This document shows, in pieces, positions 16,687 to 24,752 of a DNA stretch of 53,918 bases. The notes beneath the pieces are model-generated. The model saw nothing but the letters and a program-made list of their open reading frames with translations. It was not told the origin of the DNA and did no database searches. The DNA lies in the NCBI GenBank assembly GCA_963631545.1, contig CAVGRN010000014.1:1-53918 (forward strand). Direction: 5' to 3'. Positions within the stretch are counted from its first letter, which is position 1. Each line of letters opens with the position of its first letter. A program made the position numbers and the translations under genes. The DNA comes from UBA1181 sp963631545 (GTDB lineage: Bacteria; Bacteroidota; Bacteroidia; Bacteroidales; Paludibacteraceae).

Positions 16687-17931
16687 TTAATTTAATTTCC
16701 GTTTTTCGAACCAACGTTCATTGATGGTGGCGTTCAAGGTGAACTTGAAGTACTGCTCCCGGATTTGGGAGGCAGACACCTTTCCGCTGTGTCCGTACTC
16801 GAACGTCAAATTGACGTATGTAGGGTTCAAACCCTTCTTTATAGGGAAGCCCCAGCCTGTGGACAATGTGAACAGATTCAATTGTTCGCCGTTCACTTGA
16901 TAATAAGATTTGGAGAAACTCGCACCCAACCTGTACGCCACGCGCTGAAAGTAGGCACGTCCCTGCAACGCTGGCAGGTACTGCGCACCGACGGAGAATC
17001 TGTCTCTATCAAAAAACGTCTTCTCTCCGAAGAAGCGCGAGTCTGACCACAATTCCCTCTTAAAGTCAAATCCAACCATAAGGGCCTCTTTATAAGCATA
17101 TACAAAACCTATGCCAAAGTACATTGGAAGGTCGAACTCATTGTCAAAATTTGTCTCCACGGTGTCCGTCGTGATGACGGTCTGCGTGGCGTCGGCGTTG
17201 AGTTGCGACTTAAATTGGCAGACACCGCCAATCGTCAACTCGTGGTTTTCCTTCAAAGGAATTGTTCCTTGGATGCCGACGTTTCCGGAAAGGTCTTTCA
17301 CACTTATCTCCCTCGTCATCGTTGTGGCGTAGTAGGAGCTGTTGGTGAATGTGGCCTTGCTGGTGTGGTTGATTGTTCCGAAGTTGAACTGGAGGTTGCC
17401 GCCCACCGACAGGTATTTGAACGGGCGGAAGCCCAAACCTGCGTAGAGTTGCGTTACTCCGCCCTCTCCCACGTAGTTGTAGGTTGTGGTTAGCTCGCCA
17501 TCGGTGATAGATGAGGCGTTAGTCTCTTTCTGCTGGAAATCATAGCCCACCACAGAATAAGGTTGCACGCCCAAACTGAAAGCCACCCACTTGCGTATCG
17601 GGAACTGGAAAGCCAAGAACTCCAAATTTCCGTTCAGGGAGGTGGATTGCACGCCATCGCCTTTTTGGTCGGATATCTGGAAACTTGCCCCTGCCTCGAA
17701 GCGGAACGTCAGCGAGTCGATGGCAGTGTACGAAGCCGGATTCGATGGGTTGATGAACTTAGACGGACGCACACCGTATGCAATTCCTCCCATAGCACGG
17801 GTCTGGCCGTAGCCGCCGTCCACAATGTTTCCGTAGCCGTAACGCGTGTAGGGTGAACTCGTGTTATGCTGAGCCAGTGCGGTCCCGCAAATCAAGACCA
17901 AGCACCACCACAATATCCATTTCTTCGTCAT
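16687..17931 (-). CDS. Outer-membrane beta-barrel protein (FadL/OmpP1-like)
   Basis: A 414-residue protein with a signal peptide (residues 1-20, cut after ALAQ), then SSPYTRYGYGNIVDGGYGQT and an NPSNPASY motif, as seen in the Bacteroidetes outer-membrane barrels near the FadL/OmpP1 group. The rest is a run of amphipathic strands with aromatic girdles (AFSLGVQPYSVVGYDF, LYAGLGFRPFKYLSVG). The role is unknown; transport of a hydrophobic compound or secretion support are the usual guesses. The start codon is directly next to the coaX stop (17931/17932), so the two are co-transcribed. Confidence 0.75.
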   Translation of the reverse strand: MTKKWILWWCLVLICGTALAQHNTSSPYTRYGYGNIVDGGYGQTRAMGGIAYGVRPSKFINPSNPASYTAIDSLTFRFEAGASFQISDQKGDGVQSTSLNGNLEFLAFQFPIRKWVAFSLGVQPYSVVGYDFQQKETNASSITDGELTTTYNYVGEGGVTQLYAGLGFRPFKYLSVGGNLQFNFGTINHTSKATFTNSSYYATTMTREISVKDLSGNVGIQGTIPLKENHELTIGGVCQFKSQLNADATQTVITTDTVETNFDNEFDLPMYFGIGFVYAYKEALMVGFDFKRELWSDSRFFGEKTFFDRDRFSVGAQYLPALQGRAYFQRVAYRLGASFSKSYYQVNGEQLNLFTLSTGWGFPIKKGLNPTYVNLTFEYGHSGKVSASQIREQYFKFTLNATINERWFEKRKLN

Positions 17932-18654
17932 CTAATAATCAAGTATTCTATTCAACCCTATTTGCACAAGGTTGGGATATGCAAATATCTTACTTTTTAT
18001 TCGCTTTTCAAAACATTTGGAACTTCCACCCGTCAAAAAGACTGCAAGGTCGGGATAGACTGCAGATAATTCGCCGATGTAAGCCTCCATTTCGCCAGCC
18101 AGTCCGTTGATGACACCCGCCGCAATCGCCTCGTCTGTGGTGGTTCCTATCAGCGGAACATCGTCTGGCACTTCTACTAACGGAAGTTTTGCCGTAAAAG
18201 TATGCAACGCGCGCCTCCGCATATCGATTCCGAGCGAAATATTTCCGCCGACGTACTGGTTTTGGGCGTTCACCACGTCGAAAGTAACCGCCGTGCCGAC
18301 ATCCATCACCAACAGGTTGCGGTTAGGGCAGAGGTAGTTTGCCCCCACGCACACCGCCAACCGGTCGCGCCCCAACGTGGATGGGGTTTTGTAGAGATTT
18401 CCTATCGGGACAGGTGTCTTATCATCTAAAACCACCCACTTTGAAAGGCTTTGACGCAAGAAAGCGGACAAATCCGCATCCTCGGAGCGAACCGTCGAGA
18501 GGATGGCCTGGCGCACATTCCATTCTGCCAACAAGACTTTGGCTTCTGCAACGGAGAAAGTTTCGTACTTGCGGCTCCATACCATCTCGCCCTCCTCAAA
18601 CAACGCCACCTTGGCGGAGGAGTTTCCTTGATCAATCACCAAATTCGCCTGCAT
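17932..18654 (-). CDS. coaX: Type III pantothenate kinase
   Basis: A 240-residue protein from the ATG at 18654, which begins MQANLVIDQGNSSAKVALF with the phosphate-1 motif DxGNSxxK. The later motifs DVGTAVTFDVV (phosphate 2), GGNISLGIDMRRRALH and LTGGSS are in order. It makes the first committed step of coenzyme A synthesis, ATP-dependent phosphorylation of pantothenate, without feedback by CoA. The longer open frame upstream runs through the promoter and a terminator and is not coding. An ATG at 18663 is an alternative start, but it lies only about 7 nt from the likely transcript start. The gene heads the coaX-barrel-TPR-lptC operon. Confidence 0.95.
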   Translation of the reverse strand: MQANLVIDQGNSSAKVALFEEGEMVWSRKYETFSVAEAKVLLAEWNVRQAILSTVRSEDADLSAFLRQSLSKWVVLDDKTPVPIGNLYKTPSTLGRDRLAVCVGANYLCPNRNLLVMDVGTAVTFDVVNAQNQYVGGNISLGIDMRRRALHTFTAKLPLVEVPDDVPLIGTTTDEAIAAGVINGLAGEMEAYIGELSAVYPDLAVFLTGGSSKCFEKRIKSKIFAYPNLVQIGLNRILDY

Positions 18655-18677
18655 CCATATCATCTTTAAAGGGAACG

Positions 18678-18704
18678 CAAATATACGAAAAGTGTGGCGC
18701 ACAA
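18678..18704 (-). promoter_or_regulatory. Promoter of the coaX operon
   Basis: TATATTTG at 18685-18678 on the minus strand. A TTTTTTG ends at 18702, 16 nt before the -7 box, which is shorter than the usual 19. This T stretch is also the tail of the preceding terminator. Confidence 0.55.
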
Positions 18705-18746
18705 AAAAGACATCGGGCAAGCGTTCCCTCACGGAACGCCTACCCG
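18704..18746 (-). terminator. Terminator after the Cthe_2159-like gene
   Basis: GCGTTCC (18721-18727) pairs with GGAACGC (18733-18739), and outside a 3x3 internal loop CGGG (18714-18717) pairs with CCCG (18743-18746). Six T follow in the minus direction (18709-18704). It lies about 50 bp beyond the stop of the gene at 18798. Confidence 0.75.
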
Positions 18747-18797
18747 ACTTCACCTAACTAACAACTATACCAATTCTTTATACTCTTATCTGGACTC

Positions 18798-21389
18798 TTA
18801 CCAACGTCCGCCGCCACCAGAGTTTCCATTTGCGGTTGAAACACTGTATGCGGTGTAGTTACCGGTTGAAATCGTAGGACGGTTGGTTTCATAGAGTCCG
18901 AATGCTCCGTCAAAATAGTTCATCGTTCCATTGTAGCTGCTGCCAACGTAGAACTTGTAACTTGTAACCTCTGAGTTGTATGCGCAAACCGCTGCTTGAG
19001 CCGATTGCGGAACTTTGAAGGCAGCGAGAACACTTCCCGACTCATTGGCAACTATCAAATATTGATTAACAGAAACATTCATTGAAGTTGAGTAGATATG
19101 TCCGGCTGAACTTGAAGGAACAGATTCGCTGAACATTCCGCTACCACCACAAGCCAAGACGAAACCGCCCGTATGTGTCCATCCACTATCCATATCAATT
19201 GGAGAGTTTCCGTTTCCAGTTTGTGAGCAGACAATGATACCACCCGTAACCGTCATATCTCCATTAGAATCCAGTCCATCGCCTGCACCAATCGCATAGT
19301 GAATACCACCATTTACATAGATGTGAACCGCGCTTGAACTTTCGCTACCATCAGTAGCGTTCCAAGCATCATCAGAAGAAACCGCATAGGTTGAACTTCC
19401 TTCGTTGAAAGTCATAATCTTACCAGAGAATGCCTCGTACGATTTTGTTACTTTTACAAAACCGCCATTGAAAGTCAACGTGCTATATTTTGCAAAGATT
19501 CCTTGGTCATTTTGAGCATCAATATACACAGTTCCACCATTTACATTGATTGGTGCGCTCGTCGAAAGGATACCTGTGTCGTATGCCTTGATGTTGATTG
19601 TACCAGCGTTGATGTTGATTTCGCCGTCTGTGCTGATGCCCTTAGGCTTACCGTTATATTTGGTGCGAGCGGCTTCGTTGCCCATGCCGCCCCAACCTGA
19701 AGAAGAGCTGGAAGAGGAGGTTGTGCCACAATTGTCGCTACCTGCGGTGATATCCAAGGTGAAGTCGCTGTCCGAGCCATTCTTCACGCCCAAGGTAACC
19801 GTACCGTCCGAGGTGATACCCTTTCCATAATTAGAAGTCAAAGAGATGGTTCCGCCAGTGATGGTGCAGTCTGTATCTGTCTTGATAGCCTTGGCGGTAA
19901 TGAAACTAGCCGACGTTGTGGTTTGTTGTCCCCAACTGCTACCACCTTGTCCAGGACGACCGCCACTCCAAGAAGAGCCCGATGATGAACTTGAAGAGCT
20001 TGTGGTCGTAGAGAAATATTTTCCGTCGTTCACAATCGTCAAGTTACCACCAGAGATGTTCACCTTGTTTGCCTTGATACCCTTTGATGCGGTTGCAGCA
20101 GTGCCAATGGTGATGTTTGACGTTCCATCTTTGATGTAGACTGTGCCATCTGCCTTGATACCGAACACTGATGTCGTATCACTAGTTTCGATGCTGTGCG
20201 CACCGGTTAGATTGGCAATAAATGTGCCGCCTGCGATTTCAACGTTCAAGTCGCTGCTCAAAGCGCGGGCTGCGAGGGCCGCACCGGTCACCTTCAGTGT
20301 GCCGCCAGTGATAGAGATGGAAGAGTCAGCCTTGACTGCGCCGTTATAACTATAACTGCCGTCGGTGTCGACAAATGCAGACGCAGCGTTCAAAGTTGCG
20401 GTAACCTCGCCACCGCCAAGAATCACGCGCTTGGAACTCTTAATGGCTTTTGAGCCTGCGCCGTCCACCGTCAACTGCACATTTCCGCCCTCAATATCAA
20501 TCAAACTATCGCACTTCAAACCTTTGGAATCCTCGGCAGTAGTGTTGACAACCACCGTGCCTGCGGCGATGTATATCACCTCGCTGCAATCGACACCGTC
20601 GCTACCCGTACCCGACACGGAGAGCTGGCCGCCGTACATCTCCAAACCATCGGCGTTGATACCGTCGGCAACCGCACCCGTAACGTTCAGCGAACCGCTG
20701 TACACCTCCACCCGCTTAGCGGAGTTGATGGCGTGCTTCACGTTGCCCTTCACGTTGAGCGAACCGCTCGAAGCAGTGCTGTCTACACTGATTTTGAGTT
20801 TCGACTTGGTGTAGAGCGCAGCCTTGAGGCTGTTGCTCGCGCCATCCTCAATGTAGGAATCGCCGCGCAAGTGGACGGTTGCCACATACGAGTCGTCGCT
20901 CACACTCTTGTTCAGTACAATCGGTGCATTGTCGTTTGAAAGGTTCAACTCGTCCAACACCAAGGTGTAGCCTTTGTCTGGCGTGAAGTTGAATGATCCG
21001 ACGGTTGAAGCACCCGACAGATAATAGACAATGCCCTTCTTCTGCGCATTGGAAGTGATGGTTACGTTGGCACCATCCGTGGCGACTGCCACCTCGGCAA
21101 AGGGATTGTCCACGGTAACCGAACTGCCATTGTAGGTAACAAACACCGTATCGCCTGCCACCTGCGGAGCATCTTCCAACGTGAAAGTGGCGCTATCCAC
21201 CTTCGTCACGGCGTAGGACTTTCCGGCGCCCTCCACCACTATGTTCCCATTTGAAAAGCGAATCGTGTCTATCTGGGACAAGTTGATAGACTCGAAGAGA
21301 CCTCCTTCCAAGAAGAAGTTCATCCTGTTCTCTGCCCAAACGAACAGAGCAACACTCGCTGCTAACAGTAGTAAAAACCTCTTTTTCAT
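18798..21389 (-). CDS. Secreted Cthe_2159-like (DUF4353) carbohydrate-binding beta-helix protein
   Basis: An 863-residue protein with a signal peptide (residues 1-19). An N-terminal segment with the Bacteroidales motif INLSQIDTIRFSNGNIVV (about 35-52) is followed by a long right-handed beta-helix. Its rungs repeat patterns such as ITGGTLKVTGA, INISGGNLTI-like and ADGTVYIKDG, as in the Cthe_2159 family, which binds polygalacturonate and cellulose with calcium. Two low-complexity Ser linkers split the helix (TTTSSSSSSSGSSW at about residue 460 and SSSSSSSGWGGMG at about 555). It ends in a Gly-rich NGNSGGGGRW tail. No enzymatic motif is seen. It lies alone with its own terminator; no convincing promoter is found in the 250 bp upstream. 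Confidence 0.85.
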   Translation of the reverse strand: MKKRFLLLLAASVALFVWAENRMNFFLEGGLFESINLSQIDTIRFSNGNIVVEGAGKSYAVTKVDSATFTLEDAPQVAGDTVFVTYNGSSVTVDNPFAEVAVATDGANVTITSNAQKKGIVYYLSGASTVGSFNFTPDKGYTLVLDELNLSNDNAPIVLNKSVSDDSYVATVHLRGDSYIEDGASNSLKAALYTKSKLKISVDSTASSGSLNVKGNVKHAINSAKRVEVYSGSLNVTGAVADGINADGLEMYGGQLSVSGTGSDGVDCSEVIYIAAGTVVVNTTAEDSKGLKCDSLIDIEGGNVQLTVDGAGSKAIKSSKRVILGGGEVTATLNAASAFVDTDGSYSYNGAVKADSSISITGGTLKVTGAALAARALSSDLNVEIAGGTFIANLTGAHSIETSDTTSVFGIKADGTVYIKDGTSNITIGTAATASKGIKANKVNISGGNLTIVNDGKYFSTTTSSSSSSSGSSWSGGRPGQGGSSWGQQTTTSASFITAKAIKTDTDCTITGGTISLTSNYGKGITSDGTVTLGVKNGSDSDFTLDITAGSDNCGTTSSSSSSSGWGGMGNEAARTKYNGKPKGISTDGEININAGTINIKAYDTGILSTSAPINVNGGTVYIDAQNDQGIFAKYSTLTFNGGFVKVTKSYEAFSGKIMTFNEGSSTYAVSSDDAWNATDGSESSSAVHIYVNGGIHYAIGAGDGLDSNGDMTVTGGIIVCSQTGNGNSPIDMDSGWTHTGGFVLACGGSGMFSESVPSSSAGHIYSTSMNVSVNQYLIVANESGSVLAAFKVPQSAQAAVCAYNSEVTSYKFYVGSSYNGTMNYFDGAFGLYETNRPTISTGNYTAYSVSTANGNSGGGGRW

Positions 21390-21586
21390 CTTGCAGTGTA
21401 TTTATTACATTATTTTATTTCTTTTTACAACTCACGAATTTAGTAATGCAATAATATTACATCTATATGACAAGAAAGTTTCATTTCAGTAAACGGACAA
21501 ATTCGTTAGGTCAAAAGTGGAAAATCCATTTTGGGGAATCGGCAAACAGGCACAGATAGCAGACAAAACAGGGAATCTAAGCGACG

Positions 21587-21622
21587 AAAGGGGCGGCGAT
21601 CACTATCAATCACCGCCCCTTT
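21587..21622 (-). terminator. Hairpin terminator after ilvE
   Basis: AAAGGGGCGG (21587-21596) pairs perfectly with CCGCCCCTTT (21613-21622), and GAT/ATC extends the stem past a mismatch. A T-rich stretch follows on the plus strand (CTTTT) and a short one on the minus strand, so it could act in both directions. It is 53 bp beyond the ilvE stop. Confidence 0.7.
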
Positions 21623-21674
21623 CTTTTATCATTTCACACCACTTGACGCAACGTCGGAGCGGCGGCGTCGGGCA

Positions 21675-22700
21675 TCAATCCAAAATGGTGATCCAGTTGT
21701 GCGTATCTGGCTCTTCGCCATACTGTATGTTACGCAACTTGTTGTAGAGTTTCTCGCTGACAGGCCCTGGCTTCCCATCCTTGGAGAATACATAAGATTT
21801 TTTCTCATCCAAGTCGTCGATACGTGCGATAGGGCTGATAACGGCAGCCGTTCCGCAAGCACCAGCCTCCTCCATCGTTTCCAACTCCTCGATAGGGATT
21901 TGGCGTTGCTCCACCTTCAAGCCGAGGTCTCTTGCCAAGGTCATCAAACTGTCGTTGGTGATAGAAGGCAAGATAGAGGTTGATTTTGGCGTGATGTAAG
22001 TATTATTCTTGATGCCGAAGAAGTTGGCAGCACCAGCCTCGTCGATGTATTTTTTCTCTTTTGCATCGAGGTAGAACTCGCAAGAGTAGCCCAGCTCATG
22101 CGCCTTTTGGTTGGCTTTCAAACTTGCGGCGTAGTTTCCGCCCACCTTGTAGATACCCGTTCCGAGCGGAGCGGAGCGGTCGTACTCGCGGATGACAACG
22201 TATGGGGTTGCAGCGAAACCGCCCTTGAAATAAGGGCCTACTGGCGTTACGAAAATCACGAACATATACTCGTTAGCAGGGTGGACGCCCACTTGTGCGC
22301 CCGTACCGATTAAAAGCGGACGGATGTAGAGGGAAGCGCCGCTCTCGTAAGGCGGGATGAAACGCTCATTCATCTTCACCACCTTCTCCACCATTGCGCA
22401 GAATTTTTCAGTAGGCAACTCTGGCATAAGGATTCCCCGACAAGTAGACTGCAATCTCTCTGCGTTAGCCACCATACGGAAAATACGGATTTTGCCGTCC
22501 TTGCAACGGCGAGCCTTCAGACCCTCGAAAGCCTCCTGGCCATAGTGAAGGCAAGTCGCAGCCATATGCATGTTGATCGTTTCCTCGGAGGAGATTTCAA
22601 TCTCGCCCCACGCACCATCTCTGTAGTAACAACGCACATTGTAATCGGTTTTTCTGTATCCGAAACCGATATTGGACCAATCCAAATTTAAATCTGCCAT
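21675..22700 (-). CDS. ilvE: Branched-chain amino acid aminotransferase
   Basis: A 341-residue fold-type IV PLP enzyme. The cofactor lysine is Lys185 in TGIYKVGGNYAASL; the conserved YLDAKEKKYIDEAGAANFFG and late EEAGACGTAAVI (cofactor phosphate) motifs follow, as in the longer, mitochondrial-like branch of the family. It transfers the amino group between glutamate and the keto acids of leucine, isoleucine and valine in the last step of their synthesis, and also in their breakdown. It has a -7 box at 22739-22746 and a terminator downstream, and is probably monocistronic. Confidence 0.95.
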   Translation of the reverse strand: MADLNLDWSNIGFGYRKTDYNVRCYYRDGAWGEIEISSEETINMHMAATCLHYGQEAFEGLKARRCKDGKIRIFRMVANAERLQSTCRGILMPELPTEKFCAMVEKVVKMNERFIPPYESGASLYIRPLLIGTGAQVGVHPANEYMFVIFVTPVGPYFKGGFAATPYVVIREYDRSAPLGTGIYKVGGNYAASLKANQKAHELGYSCEFYLDAKEKKYIDEAGAANFFGIKNNTYITPKSTSILPSITNDSLMTLARDLGLKVEQRQIPIEELETMEEAGACGTAAVISPIARIDDLDEKKSYVFSKDGKPGPVSEKLYNKLRNIQYGEEPDTHNWITILD

Positions 22701-22738
22701 AATTATTTCGTTTTAATTATCTCAAAAATCAACATCTG

Positions 22739-22746
22739 CAAAATTA
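22739..22746 (-). promoter_or_regulatory. -7 box of ilvE
   Basis: TAATTTTG at 22746-22739 on the minus strand, a full match to TAnnTTTG, 38 nt before the ATG at 22700. No clear -33 element. Confidence 0.55.
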
Positions 22747-22810
22747 GCATTTTTGAACGTATAGTTTCACTAATCGTTTCCTTTTTTCTTTCATTTGCCG
22801 CGGCGTTGCC

Positions 22811-23560
22811 TCATTTCTTGGAAGATGGTTGGAAGGTCGGGAGATTCAGCAATCTGCATTTCCACTGCATAGCGTCGATCCGTCTGCGTATCTTCTCAAT
22901 GGTTTCAGGTGCCATACCGTCCGTCTGTCCGCGGTCAACCTTCTCCACGTCGGAATAAGAGAAACCGAGGTTATCCTCGTCCGACTTGCCGCTCATGCCG
23001 TCGGTCGGCGTTTTGAATGCAAGCTCCTCGGGCAGACCCAACGCCCGTCCCAGAGCCATCACCTCGCTCACGTAGAGATGTGCTAACGGAGCGAAATCGC
23101 CTGCGCCATCACCCCATATAGTAAAGTAGCCCATCAAACGTTCGGAGAGGTTTCCGTTGTTCGAGATTCGGCAATCGCCCATCAGTGCGGCAATGCCATA
23201 GAGCGTCGCCATACGCAAGCGCGAAGGCGTGTTGGTTTTGTATTGCGGCGTAACTGAGAGTCCGGTTACACCTGTCATCTCGGTCGTCAACGCAGAGTAT
23301 GCGTTTCCGATGTTCACCTCAAAATTTTGGATGCCGAGGAACTCGCACAAGCGTTTTGAGTCGGCAATGTCGGTCTGCACACCATTGGGCATCAGCACGC
23401 CCACCACACGGTCGCGCCCCAGTGCCTCAACGCACACAGCAGCCACCACCGAACTATCCTTACCCCCGCTGATACCCACCAACGCCTTTGTGGCAGGACC
23501 GCCGGAACACTTAAAATAGTTGCGCACCCACGCCACCATTTCGTCTTTGAGTTTCTCCAT
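22811..23560 (-). CDS. nadE: NH3-dependent NAD+ synthetase
   Basis: A 249-residue protein from the ATG at 23560 (MEKLKDEMVAWVRNYF); the 24 codons of open frame before it lie in the promoter region. The ATP pyrophosphatase loop is GISGGKDSSVV (about residues 29-39). The NADS family signature continues with NNGNLSERLMGYFTIWGDGAGD and the KTPTDGMSGKSDEDNLG loop. It makes NAD+ from nicotinate adenine dinucleotide. There is no glutaminase domain, so it must use free ammonia. A -7 box lies at 23590-23597, back to back with the his promoter. Confidence 0.95.
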   Translation of the reverse strand: MEKLKDEMVAWVRNYFKCSGGPATKALVGISGGKDSSVVAAVCVEALGRDRVVGVLMPNGVQTDIADSKRLCEFLGIQNFEVNIGNAYSALTTEMTGVTGLSVTPQYKTNTPSRLRMATLYGIAALMGDCRISNNGNLSERLMGYFTIWGDGAGDFAPLAHLYVSEVMALGRALGLPEELAFKTPTDGMSGKSDEDNLGFSYSDVEKVDRGQTDGMAPETIEKIRRRIDAMQWKCRLLNLPTFQPSSKK

Positions 23561-23589
23561 ACGATTCAGTTTTACAACATAACAATGCA

Positions 23590-23597
23590 CGAAATTA
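23590..23597 (-). promoter_or_regulatory. -7 box of nadE
   Basis: TAATTTCG at 23597-23590 on the minus strand, a near match to TAnnTTTG, 29 nt before the ATG at 23560. Confidence 0.45.
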
Positions 23598-23683
23598 CGA
23601 AAACCAGAACGCAAATCACACCCACGGCGCAAAAACTTTTTGAAAAAGATTCGGTTACATTTCCTACTACATAATATAATATG

Positions 23684-23691
23684 TATATTTG
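23684..23691 (+). promoter_or_regulatory. -7 box of the his operon
   Basis: TATATTTG, a full match to the Bacteroidetes -7 box. The transcript should start about 23698, some 20 nt before the leader-peptide ATG. A -33 TTTG is not evident at the right distance. Confidence 0.6.
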
Positions 23692-23717
23692 CAGCGTGAA
23701 TAAAAATTTCAACGAGT

Positions 23718-23762
23718 ATGATTTTCAGAATGCATCATCACCATCATTTTCATCAGCGATAA
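23718..23762 (+). CDS. his operon leader peptide (14 residues, six His)
   Basis: A 14-codon reading frame, MIFRMHHHHHFHQR, ending in TAA at 23760-23762. Six of seven consecutive codons (23733-23753) are His. It lies between a Bacteroidetes -7 box and hisG, about 20 nt from the likely transcript start, and is followed by antiterminator and terminator sequences. This is the layout of a ribosome-stalling leader peptide that measures charged histidyl-tRNA. With enough His the ribosome reaches the stop codon and covers the 23767-23774 segment; with too little it stalls on the His codons and leaves that segment free. There is no Shine-Dalgarno sequence, as for most genes here. Confidence 0.9.
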   Translation: MIFRMHHHHHFHQR

Positions 23763-23766
23763 AACT

Positions 23767-23812
23767 CGGTGAGCGATGGTTGTTGCAATAAGATATGCAT
23801 AGAGGCTTGCCG
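23767..23812 (+). promoter_or_regulatory. his antiterminator: duplicated CGGTGAGC pairing with the terminator 5' arm
   Basis: CGGTGAGC at 23767-23774 is an exact copy of the 3' arm of the terminator (23816-23823). It can pair over 8 bp (two G-T wobbles) with GCTTGCCG at 23805-23812, the 5' arm, which excludes the terminator. Upstream, TCACC within the His codons (23738-23742) can pair with GGTGA at 23768-23772, and ACCATC (23740-23745) with GATGGT (23775-23780). The His-codon region can therefore sequester the antiterminator strand when no ribosome is present. Confidence 0.75.
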
Positions 23813-23836
23813 GTACGGTGAGCCTTTATTTGTTTT
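23803..23836 (+). terminator. his attenuator terminator
   Basis: AGGCTTGCCG (23803-23812) pairs over 10 bp with CGGTGAGCCT (23816-23825), with two G-T wobbles and a GTA loop, followed by TTATTTGTTTT. It lies 41 nt after the leader-peptide stop and 51 nt before hisG, so it can stop transcription before the structural genes. Confidence 0.85.
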
Positions 23837-23887
23837 CGGAGGTCATTCTAAAAAAGTTCCAAGAATCATAAAAAAAAATTCCAAGAT

Positions 23888-24739
23888 ATGCTAAGAATCG
23901 CAGTTCAGGCCAAAGGCCGTTTGTTCGATGAGACAATGACGATGCTTGAAGAGTCGAGCATCAAAATCAGTTCCGGAAAGCGCACGCTGTTGGTGCCAGC
24001 CTCCAATTTCCCGGTCGAGATTCTCTACCTTCGCGACGATGATATTCCGCAAGCCGTGGCAAGCGGCATCGCCGATGTGGGAATCGTAGGCGAGAACGAG
24101 TTTGTGGAACGCCACGAGAAGGCAGACCTCATCAAGCGGTTAGACTTCAGCAAGTGCAGACTTTCGCTCGCCATTCCGAAAGCGGAAGACTACCAAGGCT
24201 TGCAATGGTTCAACGGCAAAAAAATCGCCACCTCCTACCCTTACATCTTGCAAAATTTCTTAGACAAGAATAACATCAAGGCAGACATCCACGTCATCAC
24301 AGGCTCCGTGGAGATTGCCCCAGGTATTGGCTTGGCAGACTGTATTTTCGACATTGTCAGCTCGGGCAGCACGCTCGTCAGCAACAATTTGAAAGAGGTG
24401 GAAGTGGTGTTGAAATCCGAAGCAGTCTTAATCGGGAACCCAGAACTCTCCGCAGAGAAGAAGGAAATCCTCAACGAACTGTTGTTCCGCTTCGATTCTT
24501 ATAAAAACGCCGAGGGCAAGAAATACATCATCCTGAACATCGAGAACGACAAAATCGATGCCGTATGTAAACTGCTGCCTGGTATGAAGTCGCCTACCAT
24601 CACCCCACTGGTGCAAAAAGGCTGGTCATCCCTCCACTCCGTGATTGAGGAGAAAACATTCTGGGACATCATCAACCAGTTGAAGGCATTGGGCGCAGAG
24701 GGCATCCTCGTCATCCCGATTGAAAAAATGATTCTCTAA
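23888..24739 (+). CDS. hisG: ATP phosphoribosyltransferase (long form)
   Basis: A 283-residue protein that fits long-form HisG: catalytic lobes starting MLRIAVQAKGRLFDETMTML, the DVGIVGENEF segment, and the PRPP-binding stretch LADCIFDIVSSGSTLVSNNL (about 154-173). A C-terminal ACT-like regulatory domain (about 210-283, ending GAEGILVIPIEKMIL) binds histidine. It starts histidine synthesis by joining ATP and PRPP. Enzyme activity should thus be controlled by histidine, in addition to attenuation of the transcript at 23718-23836. hisD follows 13 bp later. Confidence 0.97.
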   Translation: MLRIAVQAKGRLFDETMTMLEESSIKISSGKRTLLVPASNFPVEILYLRDDDIPQAVASGIADVGIVGENEFVERHEKADLIKRLDFSKCRLSLAIPKAEDYQGLQWFNGKKIATSYPYILQNFLDKNNIKADIHVITGSVEIAPGIGLADCIFDIVSSGSTLVSNNLKEVEVVLKSEAVLIGNPELSAEKKEILNELLFRFDSYKNAEGKKYIILNIENDKIDAVCKLLPGMKSPTITPLVQKGWSSLHSVIEEKTFWDIINQLKALGAEGILVIPIEKMIL

Positions 24740-24752
24740 TTAGGTGTGCGAA

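Noticed and set aside
18655..18753. N-terminal extension of coaX to 18753
   Set aside because: It would run through the -7 box and the preceding terminator; the conserved protein starts at MQANLVIDQGN.
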